From NCBI GenBank assembly GCA_016872605.1, contig VGZI01000017.1:1-60414 (forward strand): a stretch of 60,414 bases of DNA, written 5' to 3'. This DNA is from Planctomycetota bacterium (GTDB lineage: Bacteria; Planctomycetota; Planctomycetia; Gemmatales; Gemmataceae). A program made the translations under genes and the position numbers. The notes beneath the pieces were generated by a model. It was given only the letters and a program-made list of their open reading frames with translations. It did no database searches and was not told the origin of the DNA. Below, piece after piece: positions 1 to 8,664 of this stretch. The first letter of the stretch is position 1; each line of letters opens with the position of its first letter.

Positions 1-194
1 CGCCGCAGCCAAGCCTTGCGGGATTCCGCGCACTCGTCCCATTTCTCCAGTGCCTTACGAAAGACGTCTTGTACGACGTCCTCCGGATCGATGCGAGATC
101 GCAGCCGAAAATCGAGGTGCATGCGCGCGATCACGTGCAAATACGGGCGGAGCCGTTCCAGTTCGGCTCCGCTTTCGTTGCTTTCGTCGATCAT
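1..194 (-). CDS. ECF-type RNA polymerase sigma factor, N-terminal part
   Basis: Read on the minus strand from the ATG at 194 the frame stays open to the window edge, so only about 64 residues of the N terminus are present. They include an alpha-helical start (LERLRPYLHVIARMHL) followed by the sigma region 2 signature DPEDVVQDVF and an aromatic-rich continuation, as in ECF sigma-70 proteins, which direct core RNA polymerase to special promoters. A GGGGAG stretch sits four bases upstream of ATG 194; an in-frame ATG at 206 is an alternative start. The regulon and any cognate anti-sigma factor lie outside the window. The family call is firm; the subgroup cannot be decided from this fragment. Confidence 0.8.
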   Translation of the reverse strand, partial: MIDESNESGAELERLRPYLHVIARMHLDFRLRSRIDPEDVVQDVFRKALEKWDECAESRKAWLR

Positions 195-206
195 GCCGCT
201 CCCCAT

Positions 207-559
207 ATGGCCTCGACGGGATCTTCGCGGCTTTTTTGCGCGCGGAATCGCAAATGCGGTAGTTTTTTTCTATACAGGTCGCTTGACATGATATGGCGAC
301 GCCCAGCGGATTCCAGACGGGGGAGCGAGGCTGCGAATCGCAGACGAGCGGACCGCGTGTGGCCACAAACCGGTGATGGGCGATGATGTTGTCTTCGCCG
401 TTTGCCACGTTGTCGAAATGAAACATCAACCCATGCCGATGATCCTCGACGTCATCTCGATGTATTCGGCTTTCCAACGCGTTGGCCAAGCCCCCAGTTT
501 GCTGCGCGCCAAGCCAGAGGGGCGGAACTCTGCGCCATAAGGGAACAGAGCGAAGGTTG
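207..559. other. Spacer without a supportable gene
   Basis: This stretch lies between the sigma-factor start and the end of aroC. A minus-strand frame runs through it (about 490 to 55) but overlaps the sigma factor in another frame, has no recognisable domain and becomes Arg-rich, so I do not call it a gene. A plus-strand TTGACA occurs at 291-296 with no convincing partner box. Confidence 0.5.
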
Positions 560-1669
560 CTAGCCGCATTGCGCTCGCCATCTCAACCAATGATCGACCA
601 GCACCAGGGCCAACATCGCTTCGCCCATCGGCACGAACCTTGGCAAGAGGCAGGGATCATGCCGGCCCTTCGTCGCGATCGTCGTCGGTTCGCCGGCCGT
701 TGTCACCGTCTTCTGCGGTTGCGGCAAACTGCTCGTCGGTTTGATTGCGACTCGGCATATGATCGGTTCGCCGCTGGAGATGCCGCCAAGAATGCCGCCG
801 TGGTGATTGGTTTCGGTGCCGATGCGGCGGCCTCCGGTCGCTGACGCTCCTGGCTCGCCGAGCGGGACGAACGCGTCGTTGTTTTGGCTGCCGCGCATAG
901 TGGCGACGCCGAAGCCGGCGCCGTATTCGAACGCCATCACCGCAGGCAAGGATAGGAGCGCCTTGGCGAGGTCGGCCTTCAGCTTGTCGAACACCGGTTC
1001 GCCGAGGCCGGCCGGAACGCCGACCGCAACGAGCTCGCACACACCGCCGATCGAATCGCGCTCCTTGCGCATTTCCTCGATCAACGTCTTCATCTCGGCT
1101 GCTTTTTCCGGATCAGGACAGCGCACCTCGTTGGCTTCGACTTGCGCCAGCGTCACGGCGGTCGGATCAGGAATCGCAGCGACGACTGAGCCGACCTGTT
1201 TGACGTAGCCGAGCACGCGCATGCCGGCCTGGGCAAGCAGCTTCTTGGCGATGGCGCCGGCGGCGACTCGGCACACCGTCTCGCGGGCACTGGAACGACC
1301 CCCGCCGCGATAATCGCGAAACCCGTACTTGGCGTCGAACGTGAAGTCGGCATGGCCGGGGCGGTATTTGTCCTTGATATCCGAGTAGTCGTGGCTGCGT
1401 TGATCGTTGTTGCGAAAGAGGATTCCGATGGACGTGCCGTCGGTTTTGCCTTCGAAGACGCCGGACCATATCTCGGGCACGTCGTCCTCATTGCGTTGTG
1501 TGACGATGCTCGATTGTCCGGGCCGACGGCGGCGCAGATCGGGGAGCAGATCGTCGATAGACAGAGGCAATCCCGGCGGACAGCCGTCGACGATGCACAG
1601 GTAGCCGGGGCCATGGCTGACGCCCGCGGTGGTCACACGAAACAGTTGTCCGAAGGTGTTGCCTGCCAT
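560..1669 (-). CDS. aroC: Chorismate synthase
   Basis: Chorismate synthase converts 5-enolpyruvylshikimate-3-phosphate to chorismate, the last step of the shikimate pathway, using reduced FMN. The 369-residue product has the usual family length and signatures: the start [20 protein letters not shown], the [10 protein letters not shown] segment with [16 protein letters not shown], and the C-terminal [20 protein letters not shown] block that contributes to flavin and substrate binding. It ends with a conserved [15 protein letters not shown]-like helix. It stands alone on the minus strand, divergent from the secreted hypothetical at 1844, with a long palindrome between them. No other aro gene is adjacent. 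Confidence 0.97.
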   Translation of the reverse strand: MAGNTFGQLFRVTTAGVSHGPGYLCIVDGCPPGLPLSIDDLLPDLRRRRPGQSSIVTQRNEDDVPEIWSGVFEGKTDGTSIGILFRNNDQRSHDYSDIKDKYRPGHADFTFDAKYGFRDYRGGGRSSARETVCRVAAGAIAKKLLAQAGMRVLGYVKQVGSVVAAIPDPTAVTLAQVEANEVRCPDPEKAAEMKTLIEEMRKERDSIGGVCELVAVGVPAGLGEPVFDKLKADLAKALLSLPAVMAFEYGAGFGVATMRGSQNNDAFVPLGEPGASATGGRRIGTETNHHGGILGGISSGEPIICRVAIKPTSSLPQPQKTVTTAGEPTTIATKGRHDPCLLPRFVPMGEAMLALVLVDHWLRWRAQCG

Positions 1670-1774
1670 CTCGTATTCTCCGGTCGTTTACGCTTCCAGC
1701 TCGCCTTTTGCCTGTCAACGCCGACCCATGAATGATATTCTAACTCAATATCGCGTTCCACGCGAGAGGCAGTT

Positions 1775-1832
1775 ACCGTAGACCTCACGCTCCGCGTGAC
1801 GATCTCATCACGCGGAGCGTGATGCCTACGGT
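1775..1832. repeat. 25-bp imperfect inverted repeat between divergent genes
   Basis: Arms at 1775-1799 and 1808-1832 pair with two mismatches around an 8-base loop; the core is CTCACGCTCCGCGTGA. It lies between the divergent aroC and the gene at 1844, ending 11 bases before that ATG, so it could affect translation initiation of that gene. Confidence 0.85.
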
Positions 1833-1843
1833 GGAGAACCACC

Positions 1844-2365
1844 ATGCGCCACGCAGCACGAGCTCTTGGAGTCTTCGCTTTCGCCCTGTTGCTCGCGCTG
1901 TCCCCGGCACATGGCGACGCCAAGAAAAAGTCTGAGCGCCGCTTCGGCTTCGATGTCGATCAGGAGACGTACCCGCAAGGATCGCCCGAGGCAACGATCA
2001 AGTCGATCGTCAAGGCGCTCAACGGCGGCAGGGTTGATTATCTGCTCGCTCACATGGCCGACCCGGCGTTTGTGGATTACTGGGTCGATCGCTATCAGAG
2101 AGACTTCACGCAAGGCAAGGAAGAAGGAAAACGCCTGCTCGCTTTTGATCGACTCGTGCGCGAGACGATGATGTATTTCGAGAACGACCCGCTCCTCGTC
2201 AAGGACCTGCGCACTTTCGCCAAGGAAGCGAAATGGTCCGAGGAAGGCGATGTGGCCGTCGGCGTCGTAGAAGCGAACCCTGATCGCAAGATCGACCCGA
2301 TTGCTCGCAAGGTATTCTTGAAGAAGATCGGCGAGCGCTGGTTTTTGGAAAACAAGCAACAATGA
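1844..2365 (+). CDS. Secreted hypothetical protein
   Basis: The 173-residue product begins with a clear signal peptide (about residues 1-25: basic MRHAAR, hydrophobic LGVFAFALLLALSP, then AHGDA), so it is probably exported. The mature part has a segment SPEATIKSIVKALNGGRVD followed by mixed helices and strands, which resembles small planctomycete proteins with an NTF2/DUF4878-like fold, but I cannot assign a family. No catalytic motif is visible. It is followed by a hairpin at 2375-2406 and then the threonine aldolase. Function unknown. Confidence 0.75.
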   Translation: MRHAARALGVFAFALLLALSPAHGDAKKKSERRFGFDVDQETYPQGSPEATIKSIVKALNGGRVDYLLAHMADPAFVDYWVDRYQRDFTQGKEEGKRLLAFDRLVRETMMYFENDPLLVKDLRTFAKEAKWSEEGDVAVGVVEANPDRKIDPIARKVFLKKIGERWFLENKQQ

Positions 2366-2374
2366 CGGCCGCAT

Positions 2375-2406
2375 GAGGCGTAGCGGTAGCTCCTGCTACG
2401 CCTCAA
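2375..2406. repeat. Short hairpin after the 1844 gene
   Basis: Arms TGAGGCGTAGC and GCTACGCCTCA (11 bp, perfect) around a 10-base loop. There is no T-tract, so it is more like the other intergenic palindromes here than an intrinsic terminator. It ends 18 bases before the next start codon. Confidence 0.75.
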
Positions 2407-2424
2407 GCGGCAAAGGAAATCGCA

Positions 2425-3468
2425 ATGATCGACCTACGCAGCGACACCGTTACGCGCCCAAGCCCCGGCATGCGCGCCGCCATGGCGAATGCCGAGGTGG
2501 GCGATGATGTCTTCGGCGACGATCCGACCGTCCGTCGACTCGAAGAGCGCGTCGCCGATTTGCTGGGCAAAGACGCGGCAATCTACGTGCCCTCGGGAAC
2601 GATGTCGAATCAACTTGCAGTCAACGTGCACACGCAACCCGGCGATGAGCTTCTGTGCGACGTCAATTGCCACATCTACAACTACGAAGCCGGCGGTCCG
2701 GCGATCCTGTCCGGCGTCACCTGCCGAACCATCGACGGCGACTTCGGCATTCTCGATTTGAGCCAACTCGAAGACAAGATTCGCAATCCCGACGACGTGC
2801 ACCTCGTCAAGACGCGCATGGTTGCCCTCGAGAACACGCACAATCGCGGCGGTGGGCGAATCTATCCGATCGAGAAGATCGAAGCGATCAGCCAATGGGC
2901 ACGGAAGAATGGCCTCATCATGCATCTCGATGGCGCTCGCCTATGGAACGCCATGGTCGCCACGGGCATTGCCGCGAAGGAATGGGGCAGGCACTTCGAC
3001 ACCGTGTCGGTCTGCTTCAGCAAAGGTCTCGGCGCCCCCGTCGGCTCGGCTCTCGCTGGGCCGAAGGCGGTCATCGCCAAGGCGCGGCGAACGCGCAAGC
3101 TGTTCGGCGGCGGCATGCGGCAGGCTGGGATCATCGCCGCCGGCTGCCTCTACGCCCTCGATCACAACATCGATCGCCTCGCTGACGATCATCGCAACGC
3201 TCAGATCATCGCCCAAGCTGTTGGCGACGCGCCGGGGCTGCGCCTGGAACCACCCGAGGTCGATACGAATCTCGTCTGGTTCCGTGTCGATCCCGCCGTC
3301 GGCACGGCCAAAGAAATCGCGGGGAGGTTGAAAGAGCGTGGCATTCTCGTCAGTGCCACCGGCCCGCAAAAGATTCGGGCCTGCACGCATCTGGACGTCA
3401 GCGGCGCCCAGGCTGAGCGCGTCGCGGAGACTATCCGCCAAGTCGTCGCCAAACCGGTCCATGTTTAG
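2425..3468 (+). CDS. ltaE: L-threonine aldolase (low specificity)
   Basis: This is a fold-type I PLP enzyme that cleaves L-threonine or allo-threonine to glycine and acetaldehyde. The 347-residue product opens with [17 protein letters not shown], the diagnostic N terminus. It has [12 protein letters not shown], the PSGTMSNQ cofactor segment (about 56-62), ENTHNRGGG near residue 136-144, [10 protein letters not shown] with the PLP-contacting Asp169, and the Schiff-base lysine in [13 protein letters not shown] (Lys200). It is full length. Its stop codon lies inside a GTTTAGC-type palindrome. The nearest downstream gene is an unrelated endonuclease V on the same strand. Substrate stereospecificity cannot be read from sequence. 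Confidence 0.95.
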   Translation: MIDLRSDTVTRPSPGMRAAMANAEVGDDVFGDDPTVRRLEERVADLLGKDAAIYVPSGTMSNQLAVNVHTQPGDELLCDVNCHIYNYEAGGPAILSGVTCRTIDGDFGILDLSQLEDKIRNPDDVHLVKTRMVALENTHNRGGGRIYPIEKIEAISQWARKNGLIMHLDGARLWNAMVATGIAAKEWGRHFDTVSVCFSKGLGAPVGSALAGPKAVIAKARRTRKLFGGGMRQAGIIAAGCLYALDHNIDRLADDHRNAQIIAQAVGDAPGLRLEPPEVDTNLVWFRVDPAVGTAKEIAGRLKERGILVSATGPQKIRACTHLDVSGAQAERVAETIRQVVAKPVHV

Positions 3469-3498
3469 CGTTCGCGCGGTGCCACCCGAACGCCAGAC
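3463..3498. repeat. GTTTAGC-family palindrome overlapping the ltaE stop
   Basis: GTTTAGCGTTCG at 3463 pairs with CGAACGCCAGAC ending at 3498 with two mismatches. The TAG of the threonine aldolase is part of the first arm. This is a degraded copy of the family described at 17723-17783. Confidence 0.65.
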
Positions 3499-3539
3499 GA
3501 AACCACTAGTGGCCCCATGCTCACGGCCAAGTCGGGTCG

Positions 3540-4223
3540 ATGAATTTCAAGCCGCTCCATTCCTGGGACTTGACGCCGCGCGAGGCGATTGCGCTACAGA
3601 AGAAGTTGGCGGTGCGAATCGACGTTGATCGGCCGCTCAAGCGATGCGAGTTGGTTGCCGGCACCGACTGCTCGTACAATCGCTGGTCGCCGAAGTTCTA
3701 CGCAGCCGTCGTTGTCATGCGGGCCGACGATTGCACGATTGTGGAAACGCAAGGCGTGATCGGCGAAAGCCCGTTTCCGTATATCCCGGGCCTCTTGTCG
3801 TTTCGCGAAGCGCCGATCGTGTTGCAAGCCTTCGCCAAGCTCAAAACCCGACCTGACGTCGTCATGTTCGATGGCCAAGGCTACGCTCACCCGCGCCGTT
3901 TCGGCCTGGCGTGCCACATCGGCCTTTGGCTGGGCATCCCGTGCTTCGGCTGCGCCAAGACTCGGCTCACCGGCGAACACGATGAGCCCGGCCCGAATGC
4001 CGGCGACTCGACGCCGCTGGTGGACAACGGCGAGTTGATCGGATGCGTCCTGCGAACGAAGAACAAGACAAAGCCGCTTTACGTGTCAGTTGGGCATCGC
4101 ATCGATCTGGCTAGCGCCGTCAAGGTGACGCTGGCGAATTGCCGGGGATATCGCATTCCGGAAGCGACGCGGCAAGCCCATCTCGAAGTCAACCGCATGC
4201 GCCTTTCGGACGGCAAGGAATGA
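3540..4223 (+). CDS. nfi: Endonuclease V (deoxyinosine 3' endonuclease)
   Basis: Endonuclease V cuts the second phosphodiester 3' to deoxyinosine and starts repair of deaminated adenine. The 227-residue product matches the family in length and motifs: GTDCSY with catalytic Asp43, the wedge and substrate motif PYIPGLLSFRE (Tyr81, Glu90), and FDGQGYAHPRRFG with Asp111. A later GELIGCVLRTK and VGHRIDL are the usual C-terminal strands. All metal ligands are present, so it should be active. It is a stand-alone gene after ltaE, followed by a GTTTAGC palindrome separating it from the convergent molybdoenzyme. Confidence 0.96.
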   Translation: MNFKPLHSWDLTPREAIALQKKLAVRIDVDRPLKRCELVAGTDCSYNRWSPKFYAAVVVMRADDCTIVETQGVIGESPFPYIPGLLSFREAPIVLQAFAKLKTRPDVVMFDGQGYAHPRRFGLACHIGLWLGIPCFGCAKTRLTGEHDEPGPNAGDSTPLVDNGELIGCVLRTKNKTKPLYVSVGHRIDLASAVKVTLANCRGYRIPEATRQAHLEVNRMRLSDGKE

Positions 4224-4224
4224 A

Positions 4225-4266
4225 TTCGTTTAGCACTTGCAAGGCCCCGAGGGAGCGCTAAACGAA
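4225..4266. repeat. GTTTAGC-family palindrome between convergent genes
   Basis: TTCGTTTAGC at 4225 mirrors GCTAAACGAA ending at 4266. It separates the nfi stop from the end of the sulfite-oxidase-like gene on the other strand and may serve both as a terminator-like hairpin. Confidence 0.75.
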
Positions 4267-4274
4267 AAGGGAAC

Positions 4275-5420
4275 CTACCGCACTTCGACCTCAACTGGGA
4301 GGACGTGATTGATCATGTAGTTGCGGCGATCCGTGTCACGCTGCATCGGCTGGACATTGCCGCGCGCGTCGGTCGCGCGCGCCATGAGCGTGACGCGACC
4401 TGCTTGCGCGGGCGTGCGCCAGACGTGGTCCCACCTGCGCCATGCATGTGTACCGGCGCCAATTTCCAGACGTGCGTCCGCCCAGGTTCGACCGCCGTCC
4501 ACGCTGATCTCGACGCGGCGAACTGCCGACTCACCGGCCCAAGCGACACCCTGAACGCGGTGTTCTGAGTTCGGCGCGACGCGGTGTCTCGCCACTGGGC
4601 TGATGATCAGTGATTTCACTTGCATCTCGGTCAGCGGCGTTACGGTGACGATGCCCTGCTGGCGTTCGAAGATGCTGTAGTCGAGCGACTGGAAATAGCC
4701 GTTGTAGGCCCGATCGGTGACGACAATGCGGGTGAGCCATTTGATGGAAGACATGCCGTACCATCCGGGGACGATGGCACGCAACGGAAAGCCGTGGTTG
4801 ACCGGCAGTTCGGCGTTGCGCATGCGGTAGGCGAGCAGTACATCCTGCTGGCGAGCCTTGGCGATGGGTAGGCTGCGGGCGAATTGGATGACGCCCGGCG
4901 TGCGTGGTTCGGCTGTGATCTCGCCGCGGTCGGCCCCTTCGAGCACGACATCGACGGCATTGCCGCGCAACCCGGCGCGGTTGAGAACATCGATGAGCGA
5001 AACTCCGGTCCATTCGCTGGTGCTGACGGCTCCATTGCCCCATTGGACGCCGCGGACGGACGGCTCGAGCGAGGCGCGTGAGTTGCCCGCGCATTCGAGT
5101 GTAATGGTCACGGTGCGCGACGTCATGCGGCGAAGATCGTCAAGCGATAACTCCAGCTCCCGCTCGACAGCGCCGCTGACGCGAAGTCGCCAAGTCCTCC
5201 CATCCAACATGGGTGTGGGAAAGTGATTGCGGACATAGTGCAACTCATTCGGCGTGATCGGCTGAGCCAGGGCGGCGATCGGCGTTTCCAGCAACACGGG
5301 GCTTGCTGAGCGTTCAATGCGACGCATCGGCTCGTTGGCCAGGAGCGATACCCCGTCGCCAAAGAGCAAGGGCGTCGATGTGGCGGTCGCTGCGGTCAGA
5401 AAGCTTCGACGAGTGAGCAT
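4275..5420 (-). CDS. Sulfite-oxidase-family molybdopterin oxidoreductase, exported
   Basis: Members of this family bind Mo-pterin and oxidise sulfite or reduce sulfoxides, usually in the periplasm. The 381-residue product starts with a Tat-like signal (LTRRSFLTAATATSTPLLF). It contains ITLECAGNSR with the molybdenum-ligating Cys110, a pterin-binding region ending PVNHGFPLRAIVPGWYGMSS, then KWLTRI, and a C-terminal Mo-co dimerisation domain (about 280-375, VEISVDGGRTWADA). There is no heme domain, so electrons must go to a separate acceptor; no partner cytochrome is adjacent. Length and motif order fit the SorA/YedY superfamily, nearer to sulfite oxidase than to MsrP. The substrate is inferred. 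Confidence 0.88.
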   Translation of the reverse strand: MLTRRSFLTAATATSTPLLFGDGVSLLANEPMRRIERSASPVLLETPIAALAQPITPNELHYVRNHFPTPMLDGRTWRLRVSGAVERELELSLDDLRRMTSRTVTITLECAGNSRASLEPSVRGVQWGNGAVSTSEWTGVSLIDVLNRAGLRGNAVDVVLEGADRGEITAEPRTPGVIQFARSLPIAKARQQDVLLAYRMRNAELPVNHGFPLRAIVPGWYGMSSIKWLTRIVVTDRAYNGYFQSLDYSIFERQQGIVTVTPLTEMQVKSLIISPVARHRVAPNSEHRVQGVAWAGESAVRRVEISVDGGRTWADARLEIGAGTHAWRRWDHVWRTPAQAGRVTLMARATDARGNVQPMQRDTDRRNYMINHVLPVEVEVR

Positions 5421-5444
5421 GTTTTCACCGAAAGTACAAGTGTA

Positions 5445-5882
5445 TTATCCTGGCCGAGCACCCGTCTCGACGAATTCGGCGTCGCCTGCGGGCAGTTCAG
5501 CCTCGGCGCTCAAGTGGTCGTCCGTCGGTTCGCCGAAGCCTTCCGGCCAGATGTGGAACCCGCCGCGCTGGAGTTTGCCGATCTCCCAGACGCCCCAGAT
5601 GCCTTTGCCTTCGTTGAATCCCTGGTAGAAGACATCGTGCTTGCCGACGTAGCGATTGGTCCAATGGCACTTTCCGTCAGCGAGGCTGTACTGTCCGCGC
5701 ACAGTGAATTCGCCGACGCGATCGCGGCCTTCGCCGGTCATGGCGCCGGCCTGGAACGTGAGCCGCAACTCCATCATATGCTTGCCTGGAAACTCTTTTT
5801 GCAAGAAATAACCCATCCACGGTCCGGACGGAAAACGCGGATCAGTTTCGAGTTGTGAGCCGGAGTTTTGGTCATCCGACAT
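5445..5882 (-). CDS. Conserved hypothetical protein
   Basis: The chosen ATG at 5882 is preceded by GGAGGGAA at good spacing; a TTG at 5921 would add 13 residues and run to the end of the upstream gene. The 145-residue product lacks a signal peptide or membrane helix. It is rich in aromatic and Gly residues and alternating strands (GPWMGYFLQKEF, ELRLTFQAG, KGIWGVWEI, GGFHIWPEG), which suggests a small beta-barrel. It lies 35 bases after the FHA gene, so the two are probably co-transcribed. I do not recognise a named family. Confidence 0.7.
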   Translation of the reverse strand: MSDDQNSGSQLETDPRFPSGPWMGYFLQKEFPGKHMMELRLTFQAGAMTGEGRDRVGEFTVRGQYSLADGKCHWTNRYVGKHDVFYQGFNEGKGIWGVWEIGKLQRGGFHIWPEGFGEPTDDHLSAEAELPAGDAEFVETGARPG

Positions 5883-5917
5883 GCGTTCCCTCCGCGGCGA
5901 GAGCGAGTCGGGGTTCG

Positions 5918-6442
5918 TCAAGTGTCGAGATAATCCTTGAGGTATTTCCCAGCGGAGAGGTTCTTGCTGCCGGTGTTCTTGGGAGCCGGCGCCTCGGCGG
6001 AGTCTGAGGCGGTGGCCTCCATGTCGAGATCGGCGACGTCGATCATCGCAGTGGTGACGCCCGGATCGAGCACGTCGGAGTCGTCGGATTCGCCCATAAG
6101 CCAGAGGACCAGGTCTTTGCGAAGGTCGGATTGCGGCGAACTAGGATCGCGGCTGATCTGAAAGGTGAAGCGAAGATCGCCCACACTTAGGACATCGCCG
6201 TCTTGCACTTCGACTTGCTGAGTGATTTTTTCGTTGTTAAGGAACGTGCCATTGGCGCTCTTTAGGTCCCGAACCAACACGCGCCCGCCCCAGCATGCGA
6301 TGGCGCAATGGCGACGACTCACCAAGCTGCTGTGGGGACGGAGATGACAGAGCGGATCGCGACCGATAACGAACAACGTGCCGGGAAGTGGAATCTGCCG
6401 ATCCTTTTGCTTCCCCGCGAGCACAAGCAAACTGGCTTTCAT
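5918..6442 (-). CDS. FHA-domain protein
   Basis: FHA domains bind phosphothreonine peptides. From the ATG at 6442 the protein has 174 residues; earlier in-frame starts (to 6541) would add a segment without FHA character. The domain covers about residues 22-97 with the conserved GRDP (27-30), LVSRRHC (Ser42, His45), LKSANGTFLN (60-69) and GDVLSVG elements, so the phosphopeptide pocket looks intact. The C-terminal third is acidic and low complexity and ends in a short basic/aromatic tail. Its neighbours include a PP2C-type phosphatase and a STAS protein, so it may read phosphorylation in the same signalling setting, but no kinase gene is in the window. Confidence 0.88.
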   Translation of the reverse strand: MKASLLVLAGKQKDRQIPLPGTLFVIGRDPLCHLRPHSSLVSRRHCAIACWGGRVLVRDLKSANGTFLNNEKITQQVEVQDGDVLSVGDLRFTFQISRDPSSPQSDLRKDLVLWLMGESDDSDVLDPGVTTAMIDVADLDMEATASDSAEAPAPKNTGSKNLSAGKYLKDYLDT

Positions 6443-6673
6443 GTCTGACCTTGTCCTGGGCGTTTTGAGGTCCAGCCAGGTCCCTGACGGCCGTGGCATG
6501 GCTTCGTGCCAAACGTGGGCGACGATCGTACTAAGCAACAATCATTTGAATTGTACCCTGTATTTGGTGAATCTCTCGTCATTCATCGGTTGTTAATTCA
6601 TTAAGATCCGTGACGCCCCAGAATGACGTCGGGCTATGCTCCCAGACCGACGTCGTGGGTTCCGTGGATTCAC
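6443..6673. other. AT-richer spacer upstream of the FHA gene
   Basis: This spacer separates the end of the STAS gene from the FHA start. It is clearly more AT-rich than the surroundings; on the minus strand a TACAAT about 100 bases before the FHA start could be a -10 box, but no matching -35 is visible. I see no gene. Confidence 0.4.
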
Positions 6674-7027
6674 TCAACTCAAGCTGGCCATCGCCCCGGC
6701 CACGTCGGGAAAGATCTTGAAGATCTTGTCGAGTTTGGTGATGGCGAACACCTCGAAGATTTGCGGGATGACGTTGCACATGGCAAGTTTGCCTTGAAGC
6801 GCCGTGAGTTTCTTGTGCAGGTTGATGAGCTTTCCGAGCGCGGCGCTGGACATGTATTCCACGTTTGTGAAATTGAGAAGAAGCTTGCGTTGGCCGTCCT
6901 GATCAACCAGGCTGAAAAGCTGCTCGGCAATCGCCTGAATGGTAGGCTCATCCAGGATGCGCTTGTCCAAGAAATTGACGACCGTGACATCCCCCGCTTG
7001 TTCAACCTTCAGCCGCTGCTTCTGCAT
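6674..7027 (-). CDS. STAS-domain anti-sigma factor antagonist-like protein
   Basis: STAS proteins of the SpoIIAA/RsbV type bind anti-sigma kinases and are switched by serine phosphorylation. The start at 7027 has AAGGAG six bases upstream; longer in-frame starts overlap the preceding phosphatase gene and give non-family sequence. The 117-residue product matches the STAS fold throughout: VTVVNFLDKRILDEPTI, KLLLNFTNVEYMSSAALGKL with the phosphoacceptor-type Ser60/Ser61, then LAMCNVIPQIFEVFAITKLD. It follows the SpoIIE phosphatase by 58 bases, the classical partner-switch pairing. No HATPase kinase is nearby; the ECF gene at 1-194 is too far to link. Confidence 0.92.
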   Translation of the reverse strand: MQKQRLKVEQAGDVTVVNFLDKRILDEPTIQAIAEQLFSLVDQDGQRKLLLNFTNVEYMSSAALGKLINLHKKLTALQGKLAMCNVIPQIFEVFAITKLDKIFKIFPDVAGAMASLS

Positions 7028-7085
7028 GGAAAGCTCCTTCAAAATCGGCAACGCGCGTCGTAATTGCGCGCCGGCGCAATCAGAA

Positions 7086-8288
7086 TCAAGTCGCGAATCG
7101 TTCCAACAACACCACGGACGTATCGTCGTGTCGGCCATACCCGCCGGTGTAGTCGCTCGTTTTCTGGAACAGGTAATCCAGCGCTTTCTCGAGATCAAGG
7201 CTTCGAGATTCTTGCAGCGACGTCACCACGCCTTGTGTGCCATAGGCCGTGCCCGCGTTAACCGCGCTCTGCGGAGGCAGCGCATCGGTCAGACCGTCTG
7301 AGTAGATTAATATACGACTGCCCGGCGGAATAGGCACACTTCCTGAATTGTATTCCACGTCCGGGTAGATACCCAAGGGCAATCCGGTTTCCGCGTCAGT
7401 GCCGATCGGCAGGACCTCGTTGGTCGCCATATTTTGCAACAGCGCCAACGGATGGCCGGCCGACGTCCAATGCATCTCATGGGAAGCCGTGTCGATGGCC
7501 GTGTAAAACAACGTGATGAACCCGCCGCCGGATTGCACGATGGAGTTGTCGCAAAGCCGTTGATTGATCTCGGCAACGAAGCGCGCCGTCTCGCGATACC
7601 GTGCCCCGGAGAACATGCGGATCAGCGTGTGCATGGCCATGATCGACATGCACGCCTTCAAGCCGTGCCCCGACGCGTCGCCCACCATCAGAGCCAGCTG
7701 GTTCTTCTCCGGCAAGAAAAGATCGTAGTAGTCGCCGCCGGCCATGACGACCGGCATTTCGCCGACCACTTGCACTTGGGCGGGCTCGTACCGCGCGGTG
7801 ATCGCATAGCCCGGCGGCGGAACGAGTCCTTTCGGAATGATCGATTCCTGCATGCGGCGCACGCCGTCCATTTCGTCGCGCAGGAGCGCCGTGAGCTTCT
7901 TTGCCTCTTCGGCGCGGGCCGCCTGCACCGCCGACTCCAGCGTCGACATCACCAGGAAGATGAAGTCGCCGTTGTCGTCGCGAACAATATAGAAGCGCAA
8001 ACCCTTCGTCATGAAGCGCGGCAAGCTCAGCATCTCGCTCTGCCGACACGCCATCACCACCGGCACCCCCGGCATCATTTCTTGCTGAAGCTGGAAATAG
8101 TTGAAGCCGTCGTCGGCCGTCTTGGGAAATGTGAGCGACATCAACACGACGTCCCAGCGCCCGGGGCCGTTCTGCGCGACGAACTCTTGCGCGGTCAAGC
8201 AGACTTTGATCTCATTTGCCTCGTTCCCTAGGTATAGGCCCAACAAATCCGCCTGATCGGGATCGTCCCAAGCAACCAATATCCTCAT
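7086..8288 (-). CDS. SpoIIE/RsbU-type PP2C phosphatase with degenerate receiver domain
   Basis: PP2C-type phosphatases of this class dephosphorylate STAS antagonists. The 400-residue product has an N-terminal CheY-like domain (about 1-120), a coiled linker (AARAEEAKKLTALLRDEM) and a SpoIIE domain (about 150-398). The catalytic metal ligands are present: GGDYYD (184-189), VGDASGHG (202-209), YSDGLTDA and a final GRHDDTSVVLL. In the receiver the acidic pocket (DDPD, 8-11) remains but the expected phosphoacceptor aspartate is replaced by Ser (WDVVLMS, Ser51), so classical phosphorylation seems lost. It is the first gene of a minus-strand pair with the STAS gene. Confidence 0.92.
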   Translation of the reverse strand: MRILVAWDDPDQADLLGLYLGNEANEIKVCLTAQEFVAQNGPGRWDVVLMSLTFPKTADDGFNYFQLQQEMMPGVPVVMACRQSEMLSLPRFMTKGLRFYIVRDDNGDFIFLVMSTLESAVQAARAEEAKKLTALLRDEMDGVRRMQESIIPKGLVPPPGYAITARYEPAQVQVVGEMPVVMAGGDYYDLFLPEKNQLALMVGDASGHGLKACMSIMAMHTLIRMFSGARYRETARFVAEINQRLCDNSIVQSGGGFITLFYTAIDTASHEMHWTSAGHPLALLQNMATNEVLPIGTDAETGLPLGIYPDVEYNSGSVPIPPGSRILIYSDGLTDALPPQSAVNAGTAYGTQGVVTSLQESRSLDLEKALDYLFQKTSDYTGGYGRHDDTSVVLLERFAT

Positions 8289-8588
8289 GAAAACTCCTCG
8301 ATCGTCGGCTTACCGATGATGGCACAATGGAGAGGCTCAGCTTATAAATCCTACCAAAAAAAAGTCGCCGGGGAAGTGTTCTCGGCGTGGATTTCCGGTC
8401 CTAGAACAAAGCCGATCCAACAAACTCGCCTCACCATTAAGTCACTGGCTCGTCGGAATATCCGTTAGAAGAAGGCAAAGCCGCTCACCCTATTGCGCTT
8501 AAACGTTCGATTCGAGCGCACGTTAGCATGCCTTTCCAAAACGTCACGTTGCGCTACGCACAATTCGATCGCCCTTTCGCTACGCGTG

Positions 8589-8617
8589 TTGCCCCTAGCG
8601 GGCGATTCGACTACACT
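8589..8617 (+). promoter_or_regulatory. Probable sigma-70-type promoter of the nuo operon
   Basis: TTGCCC at 8589-8594 and TACACT at 8612-8617 are separated by exactly 17 bases. The boxes lie about 50 bases upstream of the nuoA start and no comparable pair occurs closer. The assignment rests on consensus and spacing only. Confidence 0.55.
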
Positions 8618-8620
8618 GTC

Positions 8621-8655
8621 CCTGGGAATCGTGAAAAAGTTCACAATGTCCCAGG
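8621..8655 (+). promoter_or_regulatory. Leader stem-loop in front of nuoA
   Basis: Two nested inverted repeats: CCTGGGA (8621-8627) with TCCCAGG (8649-8655), and inside it GTGAA (8631-8635) with TTCAC (8640-8644). The structure would form in the 5' leader directly before the AGGAACGC segment that precedes the nuoA ATG, so it could hide or present the ribosome-binding region. Confidence 0.5.
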
Positions 8656-8664
8656 AACGCCGCC

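Larger units (their letters stand above)
8289..8664. other. Divergent intergenic region (phosphatase / nuo)
   Basis: This region separates the phosphatase start from nuoA. It holds the nuo promoter and leader hairpin given separately. A CTTATAAATC run near 8340 and the A-rich tract at 8356-8363 lie just upstream of the phosphatase on its strand and may carry its promoter. No ORF here is convincing. Confidence 0.5.

Noticed and set aside
55-489. Minus-strand frame of 144 codons
   Set aside because: It overlaps the ECF sigma factor in another frame, turns Arg-rich and has no recognisable domain.
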